From NCBI RefSeq assembly GCF_030159055.1, contig NZ_BQXQ01000016.1:48251-112250 (forward strand): 64,000 nt of DNA, read 5' to 3'. The DNA comes from Acidovorax sp. SUPP3334 (GTDB lineage: Bacteria; Pseudomonadota; Gammaproteobacteria; Burkholderiales; Burkholderiaceae_C). Below, piece after piece: positions 43,597 to 52,907 of this stretch. Numbering within the stretch: position 1 is the first letter of the stretch; each line of letters opens with the position of its first letter. Both the position numbers and the translations under genes were made by a program. Under the pieces are notes generated by a model, which did not search any database, was not told where the DNA came from, and saw only the letters and a list, made by a program, of their open reading frames with translations.

Positions 43597-44097
43597 ATGC
43601 AAAAACGCACCCTCCTGTCGCTGCTGGCCGTGGCGCCCCTGGCCGCCTGCGGCTTTCACCTGCGCCGCGCGCCCGAGTTCCAGTTCCGCTCGCTCTACGT
43701 GGAGGCCGGCGGGGGCTCGCCCCTGGCGCGCGAGCTGCAGCGCACGCTGCAGGGCGCGGGCGGCGACCTCACGGTGCTGCGCGATCCGGCGCAAAAACCC
43801 ACGGCCGAAGCGATCTTCGAGCTGCTGTCCGAGCAGCGCGAGCGCGTGGTCGTGGGCTACAACGCCTCGGGCCAGGTGCGCGAACTGCAGTTGCGCCTGC
43901 GCATCCACTTTCGCCTGCGCAACCAGCAGGGCGCGGAGCTGGTGCCCGACACCGAACTGCTGCAGCAGCGCGACGTGAGCTACAACGAAAGCATCGCGCT
44001 GGCCAAGGAGGCCGAAGAGGCTCTGCTGTACCGCAACATGCAGACCGACCTCGTGCAGCAGCTGCTTCGCCGGCTCGCGGCAGCCCGCCCGCTTTGA
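43597..44097 (+). CDS. lptE: LPS-assembly lipoprotein LptE
   Basis: Lipoprotein plug and partner of LptD in delivering LPS to the outer surface. The 166-aa protein has lipobox LAACGFHLRR, the family hallmark (C-G-F-H-L-R), then EFQFRSLYVEA, RVVVGYNASGQVRELQLRLRIHFRLRN-type strands and SYNESIALAKEAEEALLYRNMQ near the C-terminus. It begins two bases after the leuS stop. A type II repeat with a terminator-like end lies between it and holA. Confidence 0.92.
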   Translation: MQKRTLLSLLAVAPLAACGFHLRRAPEFQFRSLYVEAGGGSPLARELQRTLQGAGGDLTVLRDPAQKPTAEAIFELLSEQRERVVVGYNASGQVRELQLRLRIHFRLRNQQGAELVPDTELLQQRDVSYNESIALAKEAEEALLYRNMQTDLVQQLLRRLAAARPL

Positions 44098-44114
44098 TGG
44101 CTGATGTAGCTTGC

Positions 44115-44168
44115 GCTATTGTTTTAATAGCTGTCAGAGCATGTTTCACTAGGGCGCAAGGCCCTTTT
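44115..44168 (+). repeat. Dispersed repeat copy 6 (type II)
   Basis: Perfect stem GCTATT-(5)-AATAGC, then CATGTTTCACTAGGGC, then AGGGC-GCAAG-GCCCT-TTT, which looks like a small intrinsic terminator. Fills the 100-base gap between lptE and holA. Confidence 0.85.
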
Positions 44169-44197
44169 CGTTCAAAAATTCTGCCCCGCTCGCTCCC

Positions 44198-45250
44198 ATG
44201 CAAGTCGCCCTGAACCAGCTCGCCGCGCACCTGCAAAAGGGCGTGCGGCCGCTCTATACGCTGCATGGCGATGAGCCGCTGCTGCAGCAAGAGGCGGCCG
44301 ACGCCATCCGGGCGGCCGCGCGCAGCCAGGGCTACACCGAGCGCAGCAGCCACACGGTGGCCGGCGCGCACTTCGACTGGAGCGCCGTGCTGGCGGCCGG
44401 CGGCTCGCTCTCGCTGTTCGCCGACAAGCAGATCGTGGAGATCCGCATCCCCTCGGGCAAGCCCGGCAAGGACGGCGGCGTGGCCCTGCAGCAGATCGCC
44501 GAGGCCGCGCAGGGCAACGACAGCACGCTCACCCTGGTACTGCTGCCGCGCCTGGACAAGGCCACCCGCACGGGCGCCTGGTTCAGCGCGCTGGACGGCC
44601 GGGGCATCTCGGTGCAGATCGACCCGGTGGAGCGCGCCGCGCTGCCGCAATGGATCGCCCAGCGCCTGTCGCTGCAGGGCCAGCGCGTGGCCGATGGCGA
44701 AGAGGGGCAGCGCACGCTGCAGTTCTTTGCCGACCGCGTCGAAGGCAACCTGCTGGCCGCGCACCAGGAGATCGCCAAGCTGGCGCTGCTGCACCCGCCC
44801 GGCGAACTGTCGTGGGCACAGGTCGAGGCGGCGGTGCTCAACGTGGCGCGCTACGACGTGTTCAAGCTCTCCGAAGCGGTGCTGTCGGGCCAGGTGGCGC
44901 GCGTGCAGCGCATGCTCGACGGCCTGCAGGCCGAGGGCGAGGCCGAAGTGCTGGTGCACTGGGCGCTGGCCGAAGACATCCGCGGCTTGAAGCGCGTGAA
45001 AGACGCGCTCAACGCCGGCAAACCCCTGCCGATCGCGCTGCGCGAAAACCGCATCTGGGGCCCGAAGGAGCGCCTGTTCGAGCGCGTCGCCCCGCGCCTG
45101 TCCGACGCGGCTGCCGCGCGGCTGCTGCAGTCGGCCCATACGGTGGACGGCATCGTCAAGGGCCTCAAGGTGCCCGACTGGCCCACGGACGGCTGGCAGG
45201 CGCTGCAGCGGCTGGCGCTGCAGCTGTGCAAGGCCTGCGGGGCGCGGTGA
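44198..45250 (+). CDS. holA: DNA polymerase III subunit delta
   Basis: Clamp-loader subunit that opens the sliding clamp. The 350-aa protein has the domain plan of HolA: LYTLHGDEPLLQQEAADAIRAAA at the N-terminus, LSLFADKQIVEIRIPSGKPG, the VLLPRLDKATRTGAWF stretch, FADRVEGNLLAAHQEIAKLALL and the C-terminal helical domain VFKLSEAVLSGQVARV. It overlaps the next gene by four bases (GTGA). In Burkholderiales holA is normally followed by proA; here proA is 10 kb away. Confidence 0.92.
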   Translation: MQVALNQLAAHLQKGVRPLYTLHGDEPLLQQEAADAIRAAARSQGYTERSSHTVAGAHFDWSAVLAAGGSLSLFADKQIVEIRIPSGKPGKDGGVALQQIAEAAQGNDSTLTLVLLPRLDKATRTGAWFSALDGRGISVQIDPVERAALPQWIAQRLSLQGQRVADGEEGQRTLQFFADRVEGNLLAAHQEIAKLALLHPPGELSWAQVEAAVLNVARYDVFKLSEAVLSGQVARVQRMLDGLQAEGEAEVLVHWALAEDIRGLKRVKDALNAGKPLPIALRENRIWGPKERLFERVAPRLSDAAAARLLQSAHTVDGIVKGLKVPDWPTDGWQALQRLALQLCKACGAR

Positions 45251-46599
45251 CCGGCAACCCCGCGGCCAAGCGCAAGCCATCGCGGCCTGCGTTGCGCCTG
45301 CCGGCGGATGACGCCACCAACGGCTGGTCGGCCATCCTGCCGCCACGGGCACCGCGCCCGGCGCTGCAGGGCACCGTGCGGGCCGACTGGCTGGTGTTGG
45401 GGGCCGGCTACGCCGGCCTGGCTGCGGCACGCCGCCTGGCCGAACTGCGACCGCATGCCCGCGTGGTGCTGGTCGATGCCGGCACGGTGGGCGACAACGC
45501 CTCGGGCCGCAATTCGGGCTTTGCCATCGACGTGCCGCACAACGTGGGCAGCTCGCTCGAAGAACTGCGGCAGGCCGTGCACTACCAGCGCCTGCTGGCT
45601 GCCGGCATGGCCGATCTGCAGCAGTGCATTGCCGCGCACGCCATCGACTGCCAGTGGCGCCGCGCCGGCAAATACCACTGCGCCGTGGGGCCTGCCGCCG
45701 AGCGCACGCTGGCCCACCACGTGGCGGAGCTGCGCGCCCTGAACGAGCCCCACGAACTGCTGGGCCGCGACGCGCTCGCGGCGCGGCTGGGCACCCGCTA
45801 CTTCGCGGCCGGCCTGTACACGCCGGGCACGGTGCTGCTGAACCCGGCCGCGCTCTGCCAGGGCCTGGCGGCGGCGCTGCCGCAGCAGGTCGCCCTGTAC
45901 GAGAACACGCCCGTGCATTCGCTCGACATTGCGCCGCACGCCATCGTCGCGCACGCGGCGCAGGGGCGCATCGAGGCGCCGCAGCTCATCGTGGCCAGCA
46001 ACGGGTTCGCCCAGCAACTCGGGTTTTTTCAAAGCGAGACCTTTCCGCTGGCCACCTTCGGCTCGCTGAGCGCGCCGCTCACGCCCGCGCAGCGCGAGCG
46101 CCTGGGTGCCCCCGAAGGCTGGGGCGTGACGCCCGTCAACGCCGTGGCCGGCGCCACGCTGCGCTACACCGACGATCACCGCCTGCTGGTGCGCCAGGGC
46201 TTTGAATATGCGCCGCGCTTTCGCGTGGCGCCCGCGGTGCGCGAAAGCGTGCGGCGCATGCACCGGGCCGTGTTCGATGCGCGGTTTCCGCAACTGGCCG
46301 ACGTGCCCATGGCGCACTTCTGGGAAGGCGCCATCGCCATCACGCGCAACGGCGCGCCGCGCTGGGGGCGCTTTGCGCCCAACGTGCATGGCGTGGCGGG
46401 CTGCAACGGCGTGGGCATCGTCAAGCACACGGCGCTGGGCGCGCTCGCGGCCGATCTGGCGCTGGGGCAGGACCACCCGTTGATCGCCGATGCCCTGGCC
46501 CTGGGCGCTCCCCGCCGCATGCCGCCCGAGCCGTTCATGGGCCTGGGCGTGCGGGCCTACATCGCCAAGGAAAAATGGGCAGGGCGGGCAGAGCGGTGA
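45247..46599 (+). CDS. FAD-dependent oxidoreductase (DAO family)
   Basis: A 450-aa flavoprotein with the dinucleotide motif VLGAGYAGLAAARRLAEL, a second conserved patch GDNASGRNSGFAID and C-terminal GVAGCNGVGIVKHTALGALAADL that closes the FAD site. This is the DadA/glycine-oxidase/PuuB-like fold; PuuB-like amine or amino-acid oxidation is plausible because of the ASGRNSGF motif, but substrate cannot be read from sequence. Start GTG overlapping the holA stop. It ends exactly where the next, convergent gene's stop begins (46599/46600). Confidence 0.85.
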   Translation: MTGNPAAKRKPSRPALRLPADDATNGWSAILPPRAPRPALQGTVRADWLVLGAGYAGLAAARRLAELRPHARVVLVDAGTVGDNASGRNSGFAIDVPHNVGSSLEELRQAVHYQRLLAAGMADLQQCIAAHAIDCQWRRAGKYHCAVGPAAERTLAHHVAELRALNEPHELLGRDALAARLGTRYFAAGLYTPGTVLLNPAALCQGLAAALPQQVALYENTPVHSLDIAPHAIVAHAAQGRIEAPQLIVASNGFAQQLGFFQSETFPLATFGSLSAPLTPAQRERLGAPEGWGVTPVNAVAGATLRYTDDHRLLVRQGFEYAPRFRVAPAVRESVRRMHRAVFDARFPQLADVPMAHFWEGAIAITRNGAPRWGRFAPNVHGVAGCNGVGIVKHTALGALAADLALGQDHPLIADALALGAPRRMPPEPFMGLGVRAYIAKEKWAGRAER

Positions 46600-46926
46600 T
46601 CAGCCGGCCGCGCGCAGCGTGGCCCCGGCCTTGTCCGCCCATTGCTGCAGGCTGTCCAGCAGGTCCTTCTGGCTGAACGAGCAGCTTTCTTCCGAAAACA
46701 GCGCGCTCGATTCGAGCCGGTCGAGCAGCCCGTGCAGCACCTCGGCGTAGCGCGGGGGCAGGGTGGCCAGCAGCGCGGTCTGCGCGCGGGCGGTGCCGCT
46801 CAGCGTGGTGGCCGGGCCGCCCTGCGTGCGGCATTCGGCCAGGGCGGATTGCAGCACGGCCAACTGGGCCAGTGCCGGCGCCGGTTCGGCCGGTTCGATG
46901 AGGTGAAGGTCTGGTGAGGTCGTCAT
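46600..46926 (-). CDS. Small uncharacterised protein
   Basis: A 108-aa soluble, helical protein with no recognised family. It is rich in Ala and Leu with ALAQLAVLQSALAECRTQ and a C-terminal FSQKDLLDSLQQWADKAG. The frame directly abuts the oxidase gene and lies 27 bases downstream of mntP on the same strand, so it may be the second gene of the mntP transcript. Confidence 0.65.
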   Translation of the reverse strand: MTTSPDLHLIEPAEPAPALAQLAVLQSALAECRTQGGPATTLSGTARAQTALLATLPPRYAEVLHGLLDRLESSALFSEESCSFSQKDLLDSLQQWADKAGATLRAAG

Positions 46927-46953
46927 GCGCCAAGGGTAGCGGCAGCGCCGCGG

Positions 46954-47520
46954 TCAAAGCGCCGTCAGGTGTTCGTACAGGATGACCGAGCCGATTCCGA
47001 TCAGCAGCAGGCCGCCCACGGCTTCGGCCCAGCGGCCCGCGATGTTTCCCAGCACCCGCCCGACCATCACGCCGATCGTGACCATGGCGAAGGTCGCCAG
47101 GCCAATGGCGGCCGCCACGGGCAGGATGCCCACATCCACGAACGCCAGGCCCACGCCGACCGCCATCGCATCGATGCTGGTGGCGAAACCGGTCACGGCC
47201 AGCAGCCAGAAGCCATGGCGGGCGGGTTTTTCGGTTTCGGCCTCGGGTGCCTGGAAGGCCGCGTACACCATGCGCAGCCCGAGGACGGTCAGCAGCGTGA
47301 ATGCGATCCAGTGGTCCCATTCCTTCACATAGCCCGACGCGGCGTAGCCCAGCGCCCAGCCGGCGATGGGGGTGAGGGCTTCGATGATGCCGAAGATGGC
47401 GCCGGTGCGCAGGGCTTCGGACCAGCGGGGTTTCTGCAGGGCGCTGCCCTTGCCGACGGCGGCGGCAAAGGCGTCGGTGGACATGGCCAGCGCGAGCAGG
47501 GCGGTGGAGGCGAGATTCAT
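46954..47520 (-). CDS. mntP: Manganese efflux pump MntP
   Basis: A 188-aa inner-membrane Mn(II) exporter with six helices. The two DUF204/MntP repeats are visible: [13 protein letters not shown] near the N-terminus and [14 protein letters not shown] in the middle, each with the conserved Asp. The ATG at 47520 opens [19 protein letters not shown] yybP-ykoY riboswitch sits in its leader, so manganese should control expression, as for E. coli mntP. Divergent from the phosphoethanolamine-transferase-like gene. Confidence 0.95.
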   Translation of the reverse strand: MNLASTALLALAMSTDAFAAAVGKGSALQKPRWSEALRTGAIFGIIEALTPIAGWALGYAASGYVKEWDHWIAFTLLTVLGLRMVYAAFQAPEAETEKPARHGFWLLAVTGFATSIDAMAVGVGLAFVDVGILPVAAAIGLATFAMVTIGVMVGRVLGNIAGRWAEAVGGLLLIGIGSVILYEHLTAL

Positions 47521-47594
47521 GGTGGGGAAGTCGTTGTGCGGCCGGGCGAGCGCAAAGGCACGCCCCCGCTGCCCGACCTTTCGTCGCGGAGGCA

Positions 47595-47725
47595 TGCCGA
47601 TGGTCTCGCCAACCGCAACGGTTGCCGGCGCCACGGCATGCAGCATGCCGAGTGTGTTGACGCAGGCGCCTTCGTGCAACGCTCGAAATACATTGCACGA
47701 AAGCCGGCTACTCCCCAAGGGAGTG
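47595..47725 (-). ncRNA. yybP-ykoY manganese riboswitch
   Basis: On the minus strand, upstream of mntP, the conserved elements occur in order: GGGGAGTAGCC (47706-47716), GTCAACACACTCGGCATG (47644-47661) and GGCGAGACC (47602-47610). This is the standard yybP-ykoY core with its paired GGGGAGUA and GGCGAGACC segments. A TATAAT -10 lies just before it. Confidence 0.9.
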
Positions 47726-47728
47726 CGG

Positions 47729-47734
47729 ATTATA
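47729..47734 (-). promoter_or_regulatory. -10 box of the mntP riboswitch transcript
   Basis: TATAAT on the minus strand, placing the start of transcription near 47722, at the 5' edge of the riboswitch. The -35 is weak. Confidence 0.55.
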
Positions 47735-47817
47735 GATAGAAGCCCCTGCCGGCCTGGGGCCGTGTCAGCCCTTGCGCGTGCGGGGGCTTGGCCGCTGTCA
47801 GAATCCGCGCCACCCCG

Positions 47818-49476
47818 ATGAGCGTGCCCCCGACCGTGCCAGACCCTTCCTCCCTTCCCGCGGCACCGCCGCCCACGCCGCGGCAGGCGCTGTATGCCCT
47901 GGGCCTTGCCACGGCCACGGTGCTGGCGCTGGTGGTCCTCGGGCACGACGGCCGCCGCGTGGCGCAATTGATGGCGCTGGCCCTGCCCGCGCTGCTGTGG
48001 CTGGCCTGGCCGGTGCGCAGCGATGCCGTGCACCGGCTGCGCACCGCCGCCGTGTGGCTGTGGGCCATGGCCTTCGCGCTCGACGGCGCGGCCCGCGCCT
48101 ATTTGCTCAATGCCTACCAGGCCGCGCCCGACAGTGCGCTGGTGCTGAGCGCCGCTGCCAACACCACGGGCCGCGAGAGCGCCGAATACCTCTCGATGCA
48201 CTGGCGGTCGGTGGCCGTGTGGTGCGGAGCGCTGGCATGCGCGGGGCTGCTGGTGGGCCGCAGCGCACGCCGGGGGCTTCGCACATCGGCCCGGTGGCCG
48301 CGCTGGTCGATCGCGCTGCTGTGCGGCCTGCTGTTGCTGAGCGCCTTGGGCTACGCCAGCAAACCCTGGCGCCGGCTGCATCCGGTGGCGTACTGGCTGC
48401 ACTGGAACGCGTCGGTGAACGGGCTGCGCAGTGGCTGGTCCGACCTGGAAAAGCAGCGCAGCGCCGCGCTGGAGCGCGCGCGCGTGGCCGCGCCGGCCTT
48501 GACGCGCACGGGCCCGTCCACCGTGGTGCTGGTGGTGACCGACAGCATCAACCGCGACAACATGGGGCTGTACGGCTATGCCCGCCCCACGACGCCCCGG
48601 CTGCAGGCGCAGCAGCAACTGCTGGGCACGGAGATGGCGGTGCTGCGCAACGCGTGGTCGGTCGATGCCAGCACGCTGCCGGCTATGGGCAACCTCTTCG
48701 GCTTCGGGCAGCCGGGCCGGGCCGACGGCCAGCATCTCATCGCGCTGGCGCGCGCGGCCGGCTACAAGACCTGGTGGATGAGCAACCACGACGACGTGGC
48801 GATCGAGCAGCAGCATGCGCGCATGGCCGATGTGGTGGACATGGTCAACCGCACGCCGGGCCGCTCGGGCGCATCGCTGGACGGCGAGTTGCTGGACTGC
48901 GTGCAGGAAGCGCTGGAAGACCCCGCCGAGCGCAAGCTGATCGTGGTGCATCTCATGGGCGCACACCCGCACTACCGGCTGCGCTTTCCAAGCGGCGACA
49001 ACCCGTTCGAAGACCACGCCGACGCGGTGGACGCGCAGTTGACCGGCCAGGGCCGGTCCGCCTGGGTGCGGCGCTACCGCCAGCAGTACGACGCGGCGTT
49101 GCTGTACAACGACTTCGTCGTGGCCGAGACGCTGCAGCTGGCGCGCAATGCGGGCCGCACGGACGGATACCGGGCGTGGATGTACCTCTCCGACCATGGG
49201 CAGGAGGTCGGCCACGGCAGCGACCGTGCGGGCCACAGCCCCTCGACCGCTTCGGGCTACCGCATTCCTGCGTTGATCTGGCGCAACGAGGCGGCGCAGC
49301 CCGTGTCCGCCGCCATGCAGTTGCGGCCATTCCGTGCCGACTGGGCGGCCTGGACGCTGGCCGATCTGCTGCACATCGACTGGGCCGGCGCCCTGCCGGA
49401 GCGCAACGTGCTGGACGACCGCTACCGCTGGGTGGCGCCCACGCTGCCCGTGGCCGTGCCGTCGTTTTTCGACTGA
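47818..49476 (+). CDS. Sulfatase/phosphoethanolamine transferase-like membrane protein
   Basis: A 552-aa protein with about five N-terminal membrane helices (to residue 180) and a periplasmic sulfatase-fold domain. Motifs: [25 protein letters not shown] (EptA-type metal and substrate loop with TDS where GE is usual), [16 protein letters not shown] holding the likely Thr nucleophile, and [18 protein letters not shown] for the second metal site. It probably adds phosphoethanolamine or a similar group to lipid A or another envelope glycan. ATG at 47818 is preferred to one ten codons earlier. It is divergent from mntP, whose substrate Mn is a plausible cofactor. Confidence 0.83.
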   Translation: MSVPPTVPDPSSLPAAPPPTPRQALYALGLATATVLALVVLGHDGRRVAQLMALALPALLWLAWPVRSDAVHRLRTAAVWLWAMAFALDGAARAYLLNAYQAAPDSALVLSAAANTTGRESAEYLSMHWRSVAVWCGALACAGLLVGRSARRGLRTSARWPRWSIALLCGLLLLSALGYASKPWRRLHPVAYWLHWNASVNGLRSGWSDLEKQRSAALERARVAAPALTRTGPSTVVLVVTDSINRDNMGLYGYARPTTPRLQAQQQLLGTEMAVLRNAWSVDASTLPAMGNLFGFGQPGRADGQHLIALARAAGYKTWWMSNHDDVAIEQQHARMADVVDMVNRTPGRSGASLDGELLDCVQEALEDPAERKLIVVHLMGAHPHYRLRFPSGDNPFEDHADAVDAQLTGQGRSAWVRRYRQQYDAALLYNDFVVAETLQLARNAGRTDGYRAWMYLSDHGQEVGHGSDRAGHSPSTASGYRIPALIWRNEAAQPVSAAMQLRPFRADWAAWTLADLLHIDWAGALPERNVLDDRYRWVAPTLPVAVPSFFD

Positions 49477-49520
49477 CGGCAGGCAGGCCGGGGATGCCGG
49501 TGCCCCGAGGTTCTGAAGGA

Positions 49521-49572
49521 AATCGGCCTCTACCGCAATAATCACTAGGGGGTTTGCTATTGATTTGGTAGC
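49521..49572 (+). repeat. Dispersed repeat copy 7 (type I)
   Basis: GGCCTC arm (partly diverged), CACTAGGGG and GCTATTGATTTGGTAGC. It occupies the 220-base gap between the transferase and transporter genes, where I see no other feature apart from the AGGAG before 49697. Confidence 0.8.
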
Positions 49573-49696
49573 GTTTGCGCGAGCCATCGACCGGTGGCGT
49601 TTGGCGGGGCGTTGCGCAAGATGTGCCAGCATCGGGGGATTGCGCCGATGGACCGGGAAAAAAGCCGGTCCGCCTTTTATTTCGCCAGGAGATGTC

Positions 49697-50926
49697 ATGA
49701 GCTTTTTCCCCCTTTTCGCGACCGGCCGTGGCGCGCGCTGGCTCGCTGCGGCCTGCGTCGCGGTGCTGGGCGCCGGCCCCGCCTGGGCGCAGGGCACGAT
49801 CAAGATCGGCGAGATCAACAGCTACAAGGCCCAGCCGGTCTTTCTGGAGGCCTACAAGAAGGGCATGCACCTCGCGGTGGACGAGGTCAATGCCGCTGGC
49901 GGCATCGGCGGAAGGAAGCTCGAACTGGTCACGCGCGACGACAACGCCAGCCCCGGCGAGGCGGTGCGGCTGGCCGATGAGCTGGTGTCGCGCGAGCGCG
50001 TGGATCTGCTGGCCGGCACGTTCCTGTCGCACATCGGGCTGGCGCTCGCCGACTACGCGCAGCAAAAGAAAAAATTCTTCCTGGCGAGCGAGGCGCTCAC
50101 CGACAAGATCACCTGGCAAAACGGCAACCCCTATGCCTACCGCCTGCGCTCGTCCACCTACATGCTGTCGGCCGCGCTCGTGCCCGATGCGATCAAGCTC
50201 AAGAAAAAGCGCTGGGCCATCGTGTACCCCAATTACGAATACGGGCAGTCCGCGGTGGACACGTTCAAAAAGCGCATGAAAGAGCAGCAGCCCGACATCG
50301 AGTTCGTCACCGAGCAGGCCGCGCCGCTGGGCAAGCTCGATGCCGGCAGCGTGGCCCAGGCCATCGCCGATGCCCGGCCCGATGCGATCTTCAACGTGCT
50401 GTTCGGCCCCGATCTCGCCAAGTTCGTGCGCGAGGGCACGACACGCGGCCTGTTCAAGAACACCCCGGTGGTCAGCGTGCTCACCGGCGAACCCGAATAC
50501 CTGGAGCCGCTGCGCGACGAGGCGCCCGTGGGCTGGATCGTGACGGGCTACCCCTGGTACAGCATCGATACGCCGGCCCACAAGGCATTCGTCGCGGCCT
50601 ACCAGGCCAAGTACGGCAAGGAAAGCCTGCGGCTCGGTTCGGTGATCGGCTACGACACCATCAAATCGCTGGCCGAAGGCGTCAAGCGTGCGGGCGGCAA
50701 GACCGATGCCGAGTCGATGGTCAAGGCGTTCAGCGGCCTCAAGGTGCCCACGCCCGACGGCACGATCGAATACCGCGCGCTCGACCACCAGTCCACCCTG
50801 GGCGTGTACGTGGGCAAGATCGCGCTCAAGGACGGCAAGGGCGTGATGGTGGACTACCGCTATCTGCCCGGCGAGACGCTGCTGCCGCCCGATGCCGAGG
50901 TCCGCAAGCTGCGCCCCGTGCCCTGA
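49697..50926 (+). CDS. Branched-chain amino acid-type ABC transporter, substrate-binding protein
   Basis: A 409-aa periplasmic receptor (Peripla_BP_6/LivK type). A signal peptide ends near GPAWA-Q. The mature protein begins [46 protein letters not shown] and contains [19 protein letters not shown] with the usual ligand-contact region, [15 protein letters not shown] and a hinge near [13 protein letters not shown] at 49697 has AGGAG upstream; the frame is open 44 codons earlier without coding character. First of four genes forming a complete HAAT-family importer; ligand unknown (amino acid, amide or aromatic acid). Confidence 0.92.
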   Translation: MSFFPLFATGRGARWLAAACVAVLGAGPAWAQGTIKIGEINSYKAQPVFLEAYKKGMHLAVDEVNAAGGIGGRKLELVTRDDNASPGEAVRLADELVSRERVDLLAGTFLSHIGLALADYAQQKKKFFLASEALTDKITWQNGNPYAYRLRSSTYMLSAALVPDAIKLKKKRWAIVYPNYEYGQSAVDTFKKRMKEQQPDIEFVTEQAAPLGKLDAGSVAQAIADARPDAIFNVLFGPDLAKFVREGTTRGLFKNTPVVSVLTGEPEYLEPLRDEAPVGWIVTGYPWYSIDTPAHKAFVAAYQAKYGKESLRLGSVIGYDTIKSLAEGVKRAGGKTDAESMVKAFSGLKVPTPDGTIEYRALDHQSTLGVYVGKIALKDGKGVMVDYRYLPGETLLPPDAEVRKLRPVP

Positions 50927-50972
50927 CCCGGCCGCTGGGCCGCTGCCATTGCCTGCCTTCGACGACACCGCC

Positions 50973-52907
50973 ATGGACCTCTCCGGCTTTCTGATCCAGC
51001 TGCTCAACGGGCTGGCCGAGGCGTCGTCGCTCTTTCTGGTGGCGGCGGGCCTGTCGCTGATCTTCGGGGTGACGCGCATCGTCAACTTCGCGCACGGCTC
51101 GTTCTACATGCTGGGCATCTACCTGGCGTATTCGCTCGTCGAGCGGGTGGGCGGCATGCTGGGCGGCCCCGTCGGCTACTGGTTCGGCCTGATGCTGGCG
51201 GCGCTGCTGGTGGGTGCCATCGGCGCGCTGGTCGAGGTGGTGCTGCTGCGGCGCATCTACAAGGCGCCTGAGCTGTTCCAGCTGCTCGCCACGTTCGCGC
51301 TGGTGCTGGTGGTCAACGACGCGGTGCTGTGGCTGTGGGGGCCCGAGGAATCGCTGGGCCGGCGCGCGCCGGGCCTGGCGGGCTCGATCGAACTGATGGG
51401 CCGGCAATACCCCACCTACAACCTGCTGCTGATCGCCATCGGCCCGGCAGTGCTGGGCCTGATGTGGCTGCTGCTCACCCGCACCCGCTGGGGCACGCTG
51501 GTGCGCGCCGCCACGCAGGACCGCGAGATGCTCGGCGCGCTGGGCGTGAACCAGGCGTGGCTCTTCACGGGCGTGTTCGCGCTGGGCGCGATGCTGGCCG
51601 GGCTGGGCGGCGCGGTGCAGCTGCCGCGCGAGCCGGCCAGCCTGGCGCTGGACCTGCGCGCCATCGGCGAGGCCTTCGTGATCGTGGTGGTGGGCGGCAT
51701 GGGTTCGATCCCGGGCGCGTACGTGGCCGCGCTGCTGATCGCCGAGATCAAGGCGCTGTGCGTGGGGCTGGGCACGGTGCATTGGTTCGGCGTGGAGATT
51801 TCGTTTTCCAAGCTCACGCTGGTGGTGGAGTTTCTGGTGATGGCGCTCGTGCTGGTCTTGCGGCCCTGGGGCCTGATGGGCCGGCCGCAGGCGGTGAGCC
51901 GCAATTCGGCGCCCGTGGAGGCGCCGCTGCGCCCAGGCACGCCGCTGTTCAAGGCCGCGGTGCTGATCGTGCTGGGCGCCATGGCGGCGCTGCCGCTGCT
52001 GTCGGCTTGGCTGCCGTATGCCACCGTGCTGGCGCAGGACGTGCTGGTGGCGGTGCTCTTCGCCGTGAGCCTGCACTTCATCATGGGCCCGGGCGGCATG
52101 CATTCGTTCGGCCACGCGGCCTATTACGGGCTGGGCGCGTACGGCGCGGCGGTGCTGCTCAAGGCCTTCAGCATGCCCATGCCGCTGGCCATGGCGGCGG
52201 CCCCGCTGATCGCCGGGGCCGCCGCGTTCGTCTTCGGGTGGTTCTGCGTGCGGCTGTCGGGCGTGTACCTGGCCATGCTGACGCTGGCGTTCTCGCAGAT
52301 CGTGTGGTCGGTCGTGTTCCAGTGGGATGCAGTCACCGGCGGCTCCAACGGCATGATCGGCGCATGGCCCCCGCCGTGGCTCGGCGGCACGGCCTACTAC
52401 TACCTCACGCTGGCGCTGGTGGCGCTGTCGGTGTTCGCGCTGCGGCGCGTGCTGTTCGCGCCGTTCGGCCTCGCCTTGCGCGCGGGCCGCGATTCGGCGC
52501 TGCGGGCCGACGCCGTGGGCATCGACGTCAAGCGCGTGCAGTGGGCGGCCTTCGTGATCGCGGGCGTGTTCGGCGGCCTGGCGGGCGGCCTGTTCGTGTT
52601 TTCCAAGGGCAGCATTTCGCCCGAGGCCATGGCGGTGGGCAAGTCGGTGGACGGGCTGGTCATGGTGCTGCTGGGCGGCATCCAGACGCTGCTGGGCCCC
52701 ATCGTCGGGGCGGCCGCTTTCAATGTGCTGCAGGACACCATCATGCGGGCCACGGACTACTGGCGCGCGCTGTTCGGCGGGGTCGTCCTGCTGCTGGTGC
52801 TGGCGTTCCCGCAGGGCATCGCGGGCTTTGCGCAACAGGTCGCGCATGGCCGCGCCGCACGGCGCCGGGCCCGGGTTCCCGCAATGCCTGGGGAGGCACG
52901 GCCATGA
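50973..52907 (+). CDS. Fused LivH-LivM permease
   Basis: A 644-aa membrane protein that joins the two permeases of the HAAT family. Residues 1-290 are LivH-like (IFGVTRIVNFAHGSFYMLGIY, GALGVNQAWLFTGVFALGAMLAGLGG); residues 320-640 are LivM-like (HFIMGPGGMHSFGHAAYYGLGAYGAA, LRAGRDSALRADAVGIDVKRVQWAAFVIAG, and a GLAGGLFVFSKG stretch). The linker near 295-310 is short. Fusion means a single permease chain would dimerise internally. It begins 46 bases after the receptor and overlaps the ATPase gene by four bases. Confidence 0.9.
   Translation: MDLSGFLIQLLNGLAEASSLFLVAAGLSLIFGVTRIVNFAHGSFYMLGIYLAYSLVERVGGMLGGPVGYWFGLMLAALLVGAIGALVEVVLLRRIYKAPELFQLLATFALVLVVNDAVLWLWGPEESLGRRAPGLAGSIELMGRQYPTYNLLLIAIGPAVLGLMWLLLTRTRWGTLVRAATQDREMLGALGVNQAWLFTGVFALGAMLAGLGGAVQLPREPASLALDLRAIGEAFVIVVVGGMGSIPGAYVAALLIAEIKALCVGLGTVHWFGVEISFSKLTLVVEFLVMALVLVLRPWGLMGRPQAVSRNSAPVEAPLRPGTPLFKAAVLIVLGAMAALPLLSAWLPYATVLAQDVLVAVLFAVSLHFIMGPGGMHSFGHAAYYGLGAYGAAVLLKAFSMPMPLAMAAAPLIAGAAAFVFGWFCVRLSGVYLAMLTLAFSQIVWSVVFQWDAVTGGSNGMIGAWPPPWLGGTAYYYLTLALVALSVFALRRVLFAPFGLALRAGRDSALRADAVGIDVKRVQWAAFVIAGVFGGLAGGLFVFSKGSISPEAMAVGKSVDGLVMVLLGGIQTLLGPIVGAAAFNVLQDTIMRATDYWRALFGGVVLLLVLAFPQGIAGFAQQVAHGRAARRRARVPAMPGEARP

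Noticed and set aside
40841..43597. 918-codon minus-strand frame
   Set aside because: Antisense to leuS; no family motif.
46954..49818. Very long open frame on the minus strand across mntP and the transferase gene
   Set aside because: Only the mntP part has family character; the rest is the antisense shadow of a high-GC gene.
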